Shown one piece after another: positions 19,201-32,231 of a stretch of DNA of 64,000 nucleotides. Origin of the DNA: Malurus cyaneus samueli (Eukaryota > Chordata > Aves > Passeriformes > Maluridae); contig CM019238.1 of assembly GCA_009741485.1 (NCBI GenBank), positions 7,235,477-7,299,476 on the forward strand, given 5' to 3'. The notes beneath the pieces are model-generated. The model saw only the letters and a program-made list of their open reading frames with translations, made no database searches and was not told where the DNA came from. The position numbers were made by a program, and so were the translations under genes. How positions within the stretch are numbered: the stretch's first letter is position 1; each line of letters starts with the position of its first letter.

Positions 19201-19839
19201 ACCCCTAATCATTTCCTTTTTATAATGTGACAGCGAGAAAGAAGAAAATCTGAACTGATTTCTGGCACTGCGCAGTGTTAGCATTCTGGCATCGGTTTCC
19301 ATACACAGATCTACCAAAATAGAAACAACTACCATTAAAACAGTTTAAAAAAATAAACTTGCTTTCACTTCAGATAATAACATTTCTCCCCACCCTCAAA
19401 AAACATCCTTTTATTTGTCAAGTCAGGAAAAAAGGTCATGATAGTTTTCATAAAATTTGGATGATTTTCAGGCAGCTCCAAAGACAAATGACAGCTGAGA
19501 GCCTTAAAGCCAGCGTAGGAGGGAGGGAGAGCTCTGCACTGAGGGATTCATGCTTTCCTGTATTTGCATTTCTGTATTATTTCTACTTTACATGTTTATA
19601 AAAGAATTTATACACATAGACCTCCATTCCTAAATTTGTGTCTGTTTTTAGGAAAGTTATACCTCTGTCTCTTCTCTCCTTCCTGCCCTTCCAGTTCTCC
19701 CTTAATAACTCCAGTCCATCTGAGTTAACTTCTGAAAAAGCTCTGGCTGTAGTTTTCTGACAAGAAAAAAAAAATTTAAAAAGGTTTGTGAAAAATATTA
19801 CATTCATCGTGCCTTTCTCCACTTAGTTTTCTTTCTTAC
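16281..19839. other. Intergenic, no gene recognised
   Basis: Unique sequence without a recognisable exon, RNA gene or young transposon. Short open frames on both strands look like chance. Confidence 0.55.
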
Positions 19840-20180
19840 TGTGCTGGTTTTGGCTGGGATAGAGATAATTTTCCCCATAGTAGCTGGTATGGAGCCGAGG
19901 TTTGGATTTCTGCTGGAAACAATGTTGATAATTCAGGGATGTTTTGGTTATTGCTGAGCAGTGCTGACACACATGCAAGGCCTTTGCTGTTCCACACCAG
20001 CGAGAGCTGGGGGTGCACATGGAGCTGGGAGGAGACCGGGCTGGGGCAGCTGATCCCAACTGATCCGAGGGATACCCCAGACCAAATGGCACCATATAAA
20101 CCAGGGCAAGGAAGAAGGGGGAGGGGGGTGGGGGGAAAATGCACCTGAGCTGCCTTCTTGTGTGTAACGCTTACCGGCAA
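19840..20180 (+). mobile_element. Endogenous retrovirus LTR fragment (avian ERV, probably ERVL-like)
   Basis: The element opens with TGTGCTGGTTTTGGCTGGGA followed by TAGAGATAATTTTCC, the hallmark 5' end of a large group of bird LTRs, and continues with other family phrases (GATGTTTTGGTTATTGCTGA, GAGCTGGGGGTGCAC, CCCAACTGATC). A TATAAA box lies at 20095-20100 and is followed by a purine/G-rich stretch, as in these LTRs near their transcription start. Family LTRs are longer, and the 3' end with the closing CA was not found, so this is a truncated or solo LTR. No retroviral gene was recognised beside it. The subfamily name cannot be given without a repeat library. Confidence 0.75.
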
Positions 20181-22020
20181 ATGGAAGCTGGGCAGCAATG
20201 ACCTGCAAAAACCAGTTATTAGGAAGCCAACCATATTCCAAAGTTTTAAACATATCTCCCAGGGCAAAATCCAGCCTCTTCCGATGGAGCATGTTGAGTA
20301 GCACAAGACAGAAGCATTGCCTGCCATGTGTATAGGACCCAAGCAGGATCCTTTCTGGCAGAATGGTTTTTTTTTCAGAGCTGGAAGATGTGGCTACATG
20401 CTGCATAGTTCTCCTATGGACTATTGGAGTAGCTGTTCAATCTAGCCGTGAGATTCTACCAACAATTTCCTCCTAAGTGAGGAGAAGACCTCCATTGAAG
20501 ATCACTAGATCCACTCCATCCCAGCATTAACAATGCACAAGAGCAGAGTAAGCCAGAACAACGTTCACAGGGGTTTTGTCCTACATTTTTGAACTGGTTC
20601 TGCTTGTGCAGATTCAGTCACCTGGCAGAAATCTCAGAGCACCTTTTCTTTAGAAATTAATCTTTCCCCAGTACCTAAAATTAGACACCCAAAGAATAAA
20701 CAAATCTGCAGTACAAATATTCAACTTCCTATTTTCACTAGTAGCAGCTTTTGCAAGGATAATTTAATTCTTCTGTTTCATCTAGTATTCAAGCTTGTAA
20801 ACTCCTTTGAGGATCTCTACCAGGAATTCATCAACATGAAGGATATATACAGGGAAGATCATAATCAAGTCAATCAAGGGGAGAAATTCAAAAGCTTTGC
20901 CACTAAAGGAATCAAACATAAAAGCCTCCCTGGGGGGGAAAAGGTTTATGTACCATGCCTGGCCTATGTTAAGAAAATTAAAACTCGTTTCACAACATAA
21001 AAGAGCCCAAGTGTCAAGTCACTAAAACCAGTTTCCAGTACAGATGCCCTTTTCAAGACTGGTTTATGAGGGAAATACAAATTTATAATACATTTAAAGA
21101 AACACAACTGGCAAAAACATACCTAAGGGATATATACAAGGCAGACAGTGCAGAACATAAATTAAACAAGGACAATTTAAACGCAATTTAGCAGCCGTCC
21201 ATGTTGCTATAACAAAGAGCACTTCTGTTTATGTCCATGGCAAACTTCTTACTTTTGCAAAGGAAATGTTTGCAGAGCAGATACTTCTAAGTATCTGCCT
21301 AAGAAAGGAGTTGAGGTTTGCTTTTATTATTTCCCAGAATCTTTTCAGAGAGGGTAGCAGAGCTTGAGAAAGGCAATCCAGACTGCTGCTGAGGGATGTG
21401 TGACAATGAATGGAAAATGGGTTTGGGTTTGCATTTGCTGCTTTCTGGTTCTGTTGGAAAAGGTAATTCCCCTCTTCCCTGCCACTCACTCTGCAATTTT
21501 GTTTTGAAAGTCTGCATATTAAGGTGATACATGTTCTAAATACATCATTCAGAGCAGGATGGAAAGAAATAAGTTTTCTGAAGAAGGTTGTCAGTGCTCT
21601 CCAGAAAAACAGGGTATAAGCTGATTGTTACAAGGCACGTGTCAAAAAACAATGTCTCATTTTTTCTTGCATGCAAAAATGATAATATACTAATCCCTCT
21701 GAAATTGTGTCATTTAGAGGACTCAGTAGAAATGAAATAGAAATGCAGCTACATAACTAGGTAAACATTTTGTTGCCTCCAAGAAGAGCCATAAAGAATC
21801 TGGTGGAGATTTTTCAGAGCTGCCTCAGGGGATGGATGTCTAATCCCCATTAAAATTAACAGAACTGCCTCCTCAAACCCAGTCAATGGCTTTGAAGAAT
21901 GAGTTCTGTGGGGGTAATATGTAGTATCAAAGAGTAGGAATGAGTTGTATGGTTCACTGCAGCACATGGGAGTCACTTGTATGTTTGTTTGAATAAAAAG
22001 GAAGTGAAGGCAAGAAAGAC
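20181..22020. other. Intergenic, no gene recognised
   Basis: The first 300 bases after the LTR fragment could include diverged LTR or internal sequence but match nothing I recall. The remainder is unique, with no supportable feature. Confidence 0.5.
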
Positions 22021-22070
22021 AAAAACAACAATAATAACAGTAATAACAATAAAAATAACCATAATAACAG
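22021..22070 (+). repeat. Imperfect (AAT/AAC)n simple repeat
   Basis: A run of CAA, TAA and AAT triplets with interruptions (ACAACAATAATAACAGTAA). An A-rich trinucleotide microsatellite. Confidence 0.85.
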
Positions 22071-22529
22071 GGATTGAACTAAGAAGTCAGATAGACCTTC
22101 CCAATGGAATTTAATAACTTCAGACATTGTGGAAGGTTTTATAATGGTAACTGGTATTCTCCGACTGGACTCAAGACTCAGATCTGTTTAGGTATGATGA
22201 TACAACTTAGCAAATCATTACTGAAAGCACAGTTATCTATTTTAAAATTTGTTCATTTTCTTATTTGAATCTCTTAAGGTTAAAGACAAGCTATTAGTCA
22301 TTAGAAAGAAAAAAGCTAAAATCTTAATGCAAATGGTGAGAACTTCCAACTATCCAAATGGCAAACACATCAAGTTTGTCTTTTTAATGAACTTTATTAA
22401 TCCTACACGCTTCAAAATAATTTCCACTGGCTGGACTTAGAAAGTATTTTTAAGAACTGTTTTTTTCCTTGAATTATTACAAGTGTCTGTGAACTGCTCT
22501 TCTTACTATGAATTGGTAATATCCGTGAC

Positions 22530-22588
22530 AAAGGGGTTGGAACTAGATGATCTTTAAGGTCCCTTCCAAACAACCCATTCTATGACTA
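22530..22588 (+). mobile_element. CR1 LINE 3' end fragment
   Basis: The phrase GGGGTTGGAACTAGATGATC followed by TTTAAGGTCCCTTCCAA and ending CATTCTATGACTAT is the characteristic CR1 3' terminus, with its ATTCTATG-type tail. Only about 60 bp is recognisable, as is usual for a severely 5'-truncated copy in sense orientation. Confidence 0.9.
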
Positions 22589-25500
22589 TAATAAAACCTA
22601 GAGGTAAAAAGAAAATCTTTAATGCAGAACAAGAATTATTAGAACTTACAGGCACAGGACATAGTTGAAAAAAAGGTTAATTTGATTTACTGAAATATTA
22701 AAAAAGGGAATAAAAATATCAACAGTTCCATAAGATTGGATCAACAGTTCATATTTAGGAATTTGTTATCATTTATTTAGGTGGGATTACCAAAAAAATA
22801 CACTGAGTATGGGCATCACATTTGCCTCTCCCCCTGAATCCACCTGTAGCAGCCTTTGGTAGTGCTGAGAACAGGCATGGTTTGAAGAAAACCTCAGCAC
22901 TGGTGCAGCCAGCTCTCCCAGCCCCACTGAGAGATTTAAAATTAACTCTAATTTTAAAATACATGGTCTTGTATTTTTTAACAAGGAAAAAGTTTTCTCT
23001 GGAAAGACTCCCATAAGGAAAGAAAAAAATGGCTTGCTTTGAGATTATGTACAAAGTCTTTTTCTTTTAGCCTCTTTCAGAATTTGGAAGTATTTGTTGC
23101 AATGCAGAAAAATACATAGAAAATAGAGCTTGACAGTATTAAGTTTCCCTTTCAACTAAACAGCTCCTGCCTTCTGAGACAACCCACACTTGGTAGGAGC
23201 ATTTCACTCAGCTTTTCTCCTGACCTCTGGCTTGAGGGGTTTTATTTCTACAGAGAAAAATGAGAGTGGATCCGTTCTCAGGTGCCAAATTGGGGTGAAA
23301 GTCACCACAAAAACATGAATAATGCTCAACATTATCAGAAGTAAATTAAGTCTAACTAAACAAGCCATGGCAAACAGAGTAAACTCACACTCCAAGGTGG
23401 ACTTTCACACAGAAGGCAGCTATAAACTGAGTGTGGCCTGCAAATCGATCAGCCCCCTGCCTCTACCTAATGAGACTTTTTTCTTTATTGCATTTTTATA
23501 GACTTATAAAAGCAGCATAGGATGGATTATATGGGCTGTCTGTCTACCCTGTCCATCTGTGGCTCTATTGGTGTTCACCCTGTAGACCAGGATAGTACTT
23601 GGCAGGGGCTGGAACTTAAGGGAATACAGAGGTGATTGAGAGACGTTAAAAAAAATAATAAAACAATAACAGACCTGCAACCACCTCCCCACTAAAACAC
23701 TGATTCCAACAATACCAGTTTGTAACAAGGACTGTAAAATCAAAATGAGTCAACAGGAAAACTTCTCTACAAATGCAGCACAACACTTCAATAGCCTTTG
23801 TGTGAGACCCATGTGAATGTCAGTCCTAATTCACATCTAAAAAAACCACAGAGTTTCTCAGAACTCTAAATGGAACATAATTATTAAAAAATAACAGGTT
23901 ATGTCTATTTGGGTAGAATTATTTCAAAGTTCTAGGATAATGACTTTATTTAACATGCATTACACAAGACATTTTTGGAGCTATTCCCATGGAATCAAAG
24001 CTTTCCTGTCCACGTAACTCATTTTTGCGATTCTTTATTTTGTCAGTGTTGCCGTAAACAATGTGCTGCCCATGGCAGGGAGGGGACAGGAGAGATTGCT
24101 TAAGGAAAAATAGTCATCCCTCCACAGAATTTTGTACTTACATTTACCAGCTGCAGAAGTGTTCTGATAAACTGCCAAAAAGGTCACTATAAAGCAACAC
24201 TCCTTTAAAGTTTTAATCCCTATTAAAGGAAATTATCTGGACTCTCTCCAGAAGCATTTTGAGGGGGAGAAAGGGGCAAAAGCTTCCGCAGAAGATCAAA
24301 TGTTGTTGATTATAAATTCATTACCAGCATAGCTGCTAACTTCAGTAAATTAACAAGGAACTTTTATTATATCCAATCAAGCTCTTGTTAAAGATAACAA
24401 GTTCTTTTCATTCCTTGTGTATTTGTACAACAGTCACTTTTCTGGAACTCATCAAAGCTTGTTGCAAATCCATGCAAAAGTACCACTCTCTCTTTTAACT
24501 GCTTTTAAAATAATAATGAAACTTTATGATCACAGTGAAAATGCACTGATTATGTTAAAATATTTCAAAATAAAAGATTGGGAATTTTGGAGAAATCTGC
24601 CCCAGTAGCAGCAAAGAGACTGATATTCCACAGCAAAAGAGTCTGAAATGATAAGTTTTTCACACCTGTTTTTTACTGTTTTGTTTGTACAGAAGAAGCT
24701 TAGTTAAACAGTCGCTATATGAAATCTGATAGTACAACGAAGATCCATTATTGTTTCACTTTAGAGTAGGAATTCCCTCAAATATTAATTGCTAAAAAGC
24801 TATTTTACATACTAAGTTCAACCATATGATTATGTTAAGAATCCTTTCTTTATCAAATAACCAAAAGTGGGAGGGAAGAATCTTTTGCTTTGAAGCTTCT
24901 CACTAACAATACATTTTTACAGCAAGTTAGGGATTTTCTAAAAAAGTAACTACTTCAAAAGTGAGTATCTTGGTGACAGGCTGTTACACTGAGATGCCTT
25001 TCTTACATGCCATGCTCTAAATACATATTTTTCATCCATTTCATTTGTCTGCTGCCCAAGTTTACCAGTGATGAAAGAAACCTTTCTGGAAACTATTTAA
25101 GAAAGTTCCAATGCCCACTGAAATCAATGTCTAGACTGGATTAGTCTAATATGAGACTTTTCAAATAAAACTTAAAATTTTCTCTCCAACAAAGTATGAT
25201 AAAAGCATACAAAATTGATGAGAATCATTTTAAAAAAGGCAATGCAAACCAGTTTTCTCAGTCCCACTCCTCTAGCCATACTAAAAGAAAATAACACCTA
25301 ATGGATAAACCATGCCTTTTTAGGTAGGTCAACTAAAAATCCTTCTAATATACATTAATGTATTTCCACAAATGTAATTTTTTTTTCTACAGCCAATTGG
25401 TAGCTTATTGCTTGTTACTAATATTGCTCAAGCCCTTTGTTCTAACAAGCAATTTAAGTAGGAGTTTTTACTGAAACTGTGGTTCTTTTGTTTATTTCTT

Positions 25501-25940
25501 TTCCATGTCTGTTGGCCAAACTGAAATAGTCATGCACAGGGAAGCTGAACATGAAGATGATAATTTCTTCTCCTCCCAGTAGGACACAAGTTGTATCTGG
25601 GCAGGTTTCCATTGTCTGATGTCCCAGCATAGGAGTGTTTGAAAATCTTCTATAGCCACACAGTTCAAAAGTCAAGAGGTGAAGCGGAGAGAGCAGCCAC
25701 CTGCAGTCTTTTTATTTCTGCATAATATCAAATACATTCAACTTAATATGTTCTTGGACAGCTCTAGCATCCTGTAATTCCTGTAATGCATCCCTCCTCC
25801 CCGAAGCAATCTAAGGTCCATTGGTTCTGATTAGATAAAAACAGTCATTGTTACTAACATTATGTAATGAGCTGAGGGAAGGCCTGTGAAGCAGCACTGT
25901 GGTTTGCAGCACAGGCACTCATTTGCCTCAGCAGAGTCGG
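22589..25940. other. Intergenic, no gene recognised
   Basis: Unique AT-rich sequence. A 10-bp perfect inverted repeat (TTTAAAATTA / TAATTTTAAA, loop ACTC) lies at 22935-22958. The 24,200-24,480 stretch is complex, repeat-free and TAAT-containing. No exon recognised. Confidence 0.55.
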
Positions 25941-25944
25941 TGCT

Positions 25945-26020
25945 CAATGCTGCCACTGATTTTCTGCAGAGTCTCAAGCAAGTCACTTTGTCTTTATGAC
26001 ATCTCCTTTGTGCAGTACAG
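25945..26020 (+). repeat. Ancient MIR-like SINE remnant
   Basis: CTGCCACTGATTTTCTGCAG followed by AAGCAAGTCACTTTGTC and a CTCCTTTGTGC-like stretch parallels the MIR core (ctgccactga ... gggcaagtcacttaacctc). Diverged but with the right order and spacing. Confidence 0.45.
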
Positions 26021-26222
26021 ACCAAGAAAGGAATGGTTCTAGTGTACTGCTGCTGGTTTAGAGCTGGTTTGGCCCTTGCTCTTAGGCAAGTTCTCTCAGC
26101 AGCCTCAGAACATGAATAGAACAGCTTTTTCCTTGGAGCCGCAGTGCTACAGCACTATACATCTTGTGTTTGCCCTCTTCTCCTGCCTTGTTCCCCTGCA
26201 GAACCTGTTGGTGCTACTAAAG

Positions 26223-26462
26223 GAGTGACAGGACAAGAGGACATGGCCTCAAGCTGCTCCAGGGAGGTTCAGTTTGGACATCAGGAGGAATTTCTTCATG
26301 GAGGGAATTGCTAGGCATTGGAATGGGCTGCTCATGGAGATGGTGGAGTCACCATCCCTGGAAGTGCTCAAAAAATTGACAAGGTAGTGATCTGCCAAAG
26401 GCTAGGCTCTATGATCTCAGAGGTCTTTTCTGACCTCACTGACTCTGTGATTCTGTGATTCC
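26223..26462 (+). mobile_element. CR1 LINE 3' fragment, sense orientation
   Basis: About 240 bp of the CR1 3' end: GTGACAGGACAAGAGGACAT, then TGGCCTCAAGCTGCTCCAGG, the GGAGGAATTTCTTC segment, GGAATGGGCTGCTCATGGAG and the tail TGTGATTCTGTGATTC. The order is continuous and the 3' end is intact with its 8-bp-type repeat; the 5' part including the ORFs is missing. Confidence 0.95.
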
Positions 26463-29400
26463 TAAATAACCCAAGCTGTCTACTTGGACAAGGTACAGGG
26501 ATAATTCATCTTGGTACAGGAAGGGAGAAAAGTCCTGGATACGATGTGAAATTTAAGAGGTGGAAACTGGTGTCCCACATACACCCAAGTGTCCCACATT
26601 TTTCATTGAACTGTAAAGTCCTAGCTCAAGCTGAACTGAGCTGTTTTGTCCCAGCTTTTCTGAAAGATGTGGGGTTCCTTGCAGAACAGGACACAATGTG
26701 CTGCTCTGTGACCACAGCACCGGTTCTCTCCTACAGCTGAGGGGTTCTCTGCAAAATACAGCAAGGCAATACCTGTATTCAATGAGTGGCTCCTTCCCAC
26801 CTAAGCATGCACAGTCACAGTGAGATCCAGCAAGGAGGAAAATAGCAGATAGCCAATCTAAGAAAATGCAAAGAAACTGAAAAGAAGCTGTCCAGAAAAG
26901 ATGAGAGATTGATGATGAAAGAAGAATCATAGAGAAAGAAGACAAAGTGGACTCTTCACAAAAATCACTTATAAAAAATCATAATGATAAATTAGCTCTG
27001 TGTGCAAGAAACTGGCACAAATTAGCTATGATTCTTCTTTATCTGTGTTTAAACAAATCTGCTGTAACCTATTTTGATGGTACATGATCTGTAACACCAA
27101 TCAAATTCAGTCAGCTTTCCCTTTAGAAGCAGACTCTTGCTCTAGCAGCAGCCAAGGGTGACCTAAGGTTTTCTCCTTGGGCTGGGGACTCCTTCATTCT
27201 TTAAAGCAGGCAAAATGTCAGGGAAGCTACTCTGCCACAGTTAGTACATAAAGAAATACATTGAAGATTTTTCTCACAGCAGCAGGCAGAAAGAAATACT
27301 ATACATGTAACTCCCCAAACAAAAGATAACATAAAGATCTGTTTCTGTATTAAAAACTTTAAAATGCAAGTCTATGAACAGAAAACACTAAATAATTAGT
27401 TATATATAAGATACACAACAACACCCATATATACATTTTCTTCTTTGAACCACAGATTTATTGGCTGATGCAGGTTATAAAAGTAACGTTTACACCTTGT
27501 ACAAGTCAGAAGCAACAATCTCTGCCATTGATATTTATCATGTGTTCAAATGCTTATTGAAATTTGAACATTTAAAACGGAAAAATTATCTTCATAGGTA
27601 GGAGAAAATGTTTCATTCTAGTACAAACAGTAATTACACATCATTAAATATAAGATAAAGCTTCTACTTTTTTCCTCCTTTCTTTCTTTGCTTTGTTTCT
27701 GTACTTGTCTTTCATCCCATTAAATTCATTGGCCAAATTAGTCACTGTTATTTGTTGTAATAATCATTTCATAATTAACCAAATGAAAAAAAAAACCAAA
27801 CCCAGGATGTTTCCAATTCCCTAAAACCCAAATATTACCCACCCACTCCAACATCTGCCGATGGTAAGCACAGTCTGTCTCTTCATTAATATCAATAATG
27901 TTAGCTGCTAATATCTACATACAATAATCTTTTGATCTATATTGGGACTATTTGTATGGCCCAGTTCTGCACTCATTGCTTAGGCAAAACTAACCCTTGA
28001 ATCAAAGAGATCTTAGTTCAATTAAAGGCTAAAGGAAAGAGCTCTTAACTTTGCTCTTGGCAATAAGTGCACTGGAAGAGTCTCATAAAACGCAGCAGTG
28101 TTATGGGGATATTTGCCTTTGCATTCAGCAGCTGCAAGAAGGTGTCTCAGCTCTGTGAGTCAGCCCTGCTTCAGTAAAGCAACTGTTCATGGCAATATAT
28201 GAACAGATTTTTTGTGGAGGAAAACAGATTTTTTTAGTAGGAACTAGTTATGTTCTGCTACAGTTTCAGTGTCTCTTACAATTTTAGAAAGGACATAATT
28301 TAGCAGTAATGAAGTGTGAGAGGCATTAAGGACTGCCAGTCTCAAGCATTTAAAAAATAAGTCAAATCCTAATACTCCTTTTCATTGACCTTAGGCTTTT
28401 TAAAACAGATTTTAAGTCTTTGAGGCTTGTGTTTCTGAGTGTTTCTCACAAGGGGCTTGGGAATTTTTTTTTAAACTAAGATGATTGCAGAATTAAATTA
28501 CTCCAAGAGCTGAGTCTTTAGGGAAAAAAAAAGAACACTTAAAATCATCAAAAAGCCATTAGCTATTTCTGTTGGGTTAGGTAGTTTATTGACCTAGTTC
28601 CCTCCAGAGATGTTCTTTTGAGGAATGTTGCTGCAACCATTCCAGACAAAAGAGATGCAAGAAAATTTGGGTTTTTGTGACCAAAGAGTGGTGAGTGCAT
28701 TCATTCACTGAAGGCTGAGCAGACTGTATTTCACCAGCTGATGGTTATTCCCAGAACATGCAATTAAAATGCAGCTGTTCATTAGGAAAACGATACGTGA
28801 TTCTTGCATAAGTAAGGTGTGTTATGGGTAAATAAAAGGGTCATTTTTGGTCCAAAGCCAGTCTCGATAGGAGATTTGATATACAATTTAACAGTCTGCA
28901 ATAAAGAAGCAAGACTAAGCCTCTGAAAGTTGAAAGCATGACTCGGAAAACACCTTCAAAAACACTTTCAATAGACAAAAAAAAATCAATACTAGCAACA
29001 CTTACAGTGAATTTATCTAGCTAAAGCATCACAAATTTCTATGAAGTTTTGGTTTTTGAAACAAATACCAGCCAAATGGGGGCTGATCTGGTTGTTATCT
29101 AAAATAGGAAAAGAAAACCATTTGCTGGTAAAATTTTTATTCATCTTATTAATCACTGACTCACATTCCTCTAAAGTGTTTGGATGTGGGGGAAAGGCAT
29201 CCCCATGTTTGCAGTCTGGTATTAGCAAATTCTCAGTGGGTGCTATACAGTCAAAATTTCACATAATCTGGTCATGCAGGATTCCCTGGCGATGGGACAG
29301 AATGCCTGTTTCCCTAAGACATGTGGATTTATCTACAAGTAAGCCCTTTCTAGTCTGGGTTACCTCACTGGGGTAGCAGGTGTGTTTTTGCATTCTCCCT

Positions 29401-31070
29401 TTAAACTTTTTTTGACTCTACTTCAAATATGCATCAGTATGTTTAGAGAGAGGAGATTGTTTAATACTTTCTCTTATAGTCTGTGATTATCAAAGCTCAC
29501 ATGCTACAATTAAATCCATTTGTAGGCATCAAACCAAAAACATGACTTTAGAAAGTGTCAGCCACCTGCCTCTTACATAGACTTCAGCATATTTTGCAGA
29601 CACTCATTTCAAATGAAGATTTTTGTCAGGTGTACACAACTCCAGTCAGCCAGAGTGCCTTCTCTTTTGAGTTCCTTTGAAAAGACACATTGAAAAAGCA
29701 TGTTCCTTCCTCCCTTGCAGTGAATGGATTCTTTGAGGAAATGGGAGTATTAACTGTGATACAGCTACCCTTTTTGTCAAATTCTTTCACAAAGAGATCA
29801 CTGCTTCTGGGACCCACAGGCCCACGTATTATTCACAGACCACACACTGGGAGGAGATGCATTGACCTCAGGTCTGTTACATCACCATTAATGTTACTCC
29901 ACCCAGGATCTGAATAGTTCATTTGGATGAAGCTTCAGAAGTCATCAAGAACAGCCTGCATAATAAGCTATGAACTTGGGCTTTGATTCAGTTTTGAAAG
30001 CCTAAATAGTGGTCAAGGAGCCAGAGGCCAAACTTACCATGGTTCTTCTAGGGTTTTGGTGTTGTTTTGGTTTTTTAATTCATATTACATATTCTGTATT
30101 TTATTGCACAGTTCCAAGGAAACGAGAGAAAACTTTCATCTGCACTCATTTATCTTCTCTGTCATTTAGGAGAATCGTACAAACATCCCTTCTGGATGAC
30201 ATGGCCTCTTTAATTCTACAAGCTGGCTGTGAGCAAAGGCCACAGTCTCTTGGGCCAGACCACAGGGTTCTCCTTTTGTACAGCTGAAGAAACACAGAGC
30301 AAGTGTGAAATTACCAATGATTCCTTCCCTTGACGCAGGGGATCCTTTGAGTGGATGGATGACAGGGTAACCTGCTTTACTCAATAAATGCACATCCTTC
30401 CCAGAAGGGGCCTGTCAGCAGTTTTAAGCTACTAAATGGATTGGGAGCAGACATAGTAATGTAAAAAGTCATTGGGCAGCAGAATAAAGGACTGCAGCCC
30501 AACCTTGAATGTGTGCTAAATCAGACTAATAGCCAGAATCTTATAAAGACTGAGGGAACAGAAAGAGACCTGGCTTCCACGTCCTTCCTTCTTCAGATGT
30601 TCTGAGCATAAACCCAGCAAGAGACAGAACTGTGCTTTTGGGTGTTCATTTCTCAATCAACGTATCCTTTCATGTGCTCACAGGACAAAGGGGGGAAGTA
30701 ACAGAGAGGGCTAATGGCTTCACTACAGTTGACTGGTGTTAAGGTCGGGGCAGATGTGGGCTTCAATTGGAAAACAGCTGCACATACATTAACCACAGCA
30801 ATCTTAATCCAGAGAGTGACGGTGTGAATACAGACCTCTTGCAAAAGCACGCACCGCACCTTTAATCTGCATTTGTCTGTGGTTTTAGGGGGAAGGGTTT
30901 CAGCACAATTCTACACTCATAGGAGAGAAGCTCATAGGAGAGAGAAGGAAAAAGTACATATATGTCTAAAAATCAAAAAAGGGCACTAAGAATGCAAACA
31001 GAAAAGAATAAAAATCACCACATAGATCAAGTACCTCAGCACCAAAAGAGAACATTAAGTTTTCCATTAC
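26463..31070. other. Intergenic, no gene recognised
   Basis: Unique sequence with scattered short open frames (for example 26553-26945 minus and 29041-29376 plus) that show no family resemblance. No RNA gene or young repeat was recognised. Confidence 0.55.
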
Positions 31071-31391
31071 CTTTCACAGAATAGAGCTCTCCCACTCTGA
31101 GCAATGCTCCAGCTGTTCCCATGGCTATCCCTTGAGTACTGATTATGCTGGACATCCTGTGAGCCCCCCACAAACTGGTAATTATATCTAGAATAGAGCC
31201 CTTTAGGAATTCAGGTACCCAATTTGCTAGGAATATTGCCAAGGAGAAGGAGGAAATCATGAACACCAAATTCTCTCTGCTAATTTTTACTATGGTCCAC
31301 TGGGTCAAATATGGAGGTTTCCTTGCTGGGAAACAGGTCAGTGCAGAGGGAAAAGTGCTGCTGGACAAACCAGGTGCTGCACACTCCTTCC
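31071..31391 (-). other. Exon-like open segment, unassigned
   Basis: On the minus strand this 321-nt stretch is open in one frame. It is preceded by a TGCTGCTGCTTGCAG acceptor-like site and followed by an AAAG/GTAATGG donor-like site, with phase 1 at both ends. The translation contains a hydrophobic run (FMISSFSLAIFLANW) but matches no family I recognise. The surrounding Met-to-stop frame is 166 codons, among the longest in the window. It could equally be chance, an old pseudogene or part of a degraded retroelement. Confidence 0.15.
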
Positions 31392-32058
31392 CTGCAAGCA
31401 GCAGCAAAACTGTGCACAGCAAAACCCAGTATAAAACGTGAGGCCCAGCAAGTCCATTAAGTCTGAAGCCCACAGGCTTGTTCAGCCTGTATATAAGGAT
31501 ATGCCTGAATACTCCAGAGGGGACAATGTCTGGCACTTCTCAGTCTCTACAGAGGAATGTTCATGGCCTGCCCCATCATATGTGCAGCACATGCAGTGTC
31601 AAGGGGTCCAATGCATTTCATATGTCATCTCCACTCATCTCTAAGAGACTAAATTAATCTGAAGGTTGAGAGTGGTTAAACTGGGAATTTTTATATCTCA
31701 ACATATAGTACAGTAAAACATTTCCTTTTCTATCTTGAATGGTTGTCCATATGCAGTCTTATACTCTATGAATGCTTACTATCCGTTGAATTTCCCACTC
31801 CACGGTGTAGATTACTCGGATGAGAAGGCCTGGCCCTCAAAAAGAACTAGACAGAGAAGGGGATAAGAATTGCAGCATCCCCAGAAGCTTCTATATTATC
31901 ACATTGGCTCCTGACCTGTGGATGGGTGGGGAAAGGAACCCACATTGGATCAGATCTGCTGGCAAGACTTGTGGCGCCATGGAAAACCCATGAGGGAGTA
32001 GTCTGATCCTGAAGGAATGCACCCCCTGGGAGGGATCACACTGGTACAGTTTGTAAAA

Positions 32059-32116
32059 ACCTACAGTCTGAAGTATGGGTGTGGATTTCACAGATTTGGA
32101 ATTCCTGATGATACTG
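32059..32116. repeat. 58-bp direct repeat, copy 1
   Basis: This segment (starting ACCTACAGTCTGAAGTATGG and ending CTGATGATACTG) recurs in the same orientation at 33645-33702 with a single mismatch (C here, G there, at the tenth base). Sequence outside both ends differs between copies, so the boundaries are sharp. Confidence 0.95.
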
Positions 32117-32196
32117 TTATTGGCTGACTGGAGTTGTGTACACCTGACAAGCCTGTGGGAAGGATCCATGTTGGGAGAAGTTCTTACAATCAGTAA

Positions 32197-32231
32197 ATTA
32201 AAAAAATAAAAAAAANATAAATAAAAAAAAA
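32197..32231. repeat. A-rich low-complexity stretch with an ambiguous base
   Basis: A run of (A)nT units (AAAAAATAAAAAAAA) containing an N at 32216, so the assembly is uncertain here. It lies in the 1.5 kb between the two 58-bp repeats. Confidence 0.9.

Noticed and set aside
19836..20406. Minus-strand open frames of 150-168 codons across the LTR fragment
   Set aside because: They are antisense to an LTR and arise from its composition; no retroviral protein motif is present.
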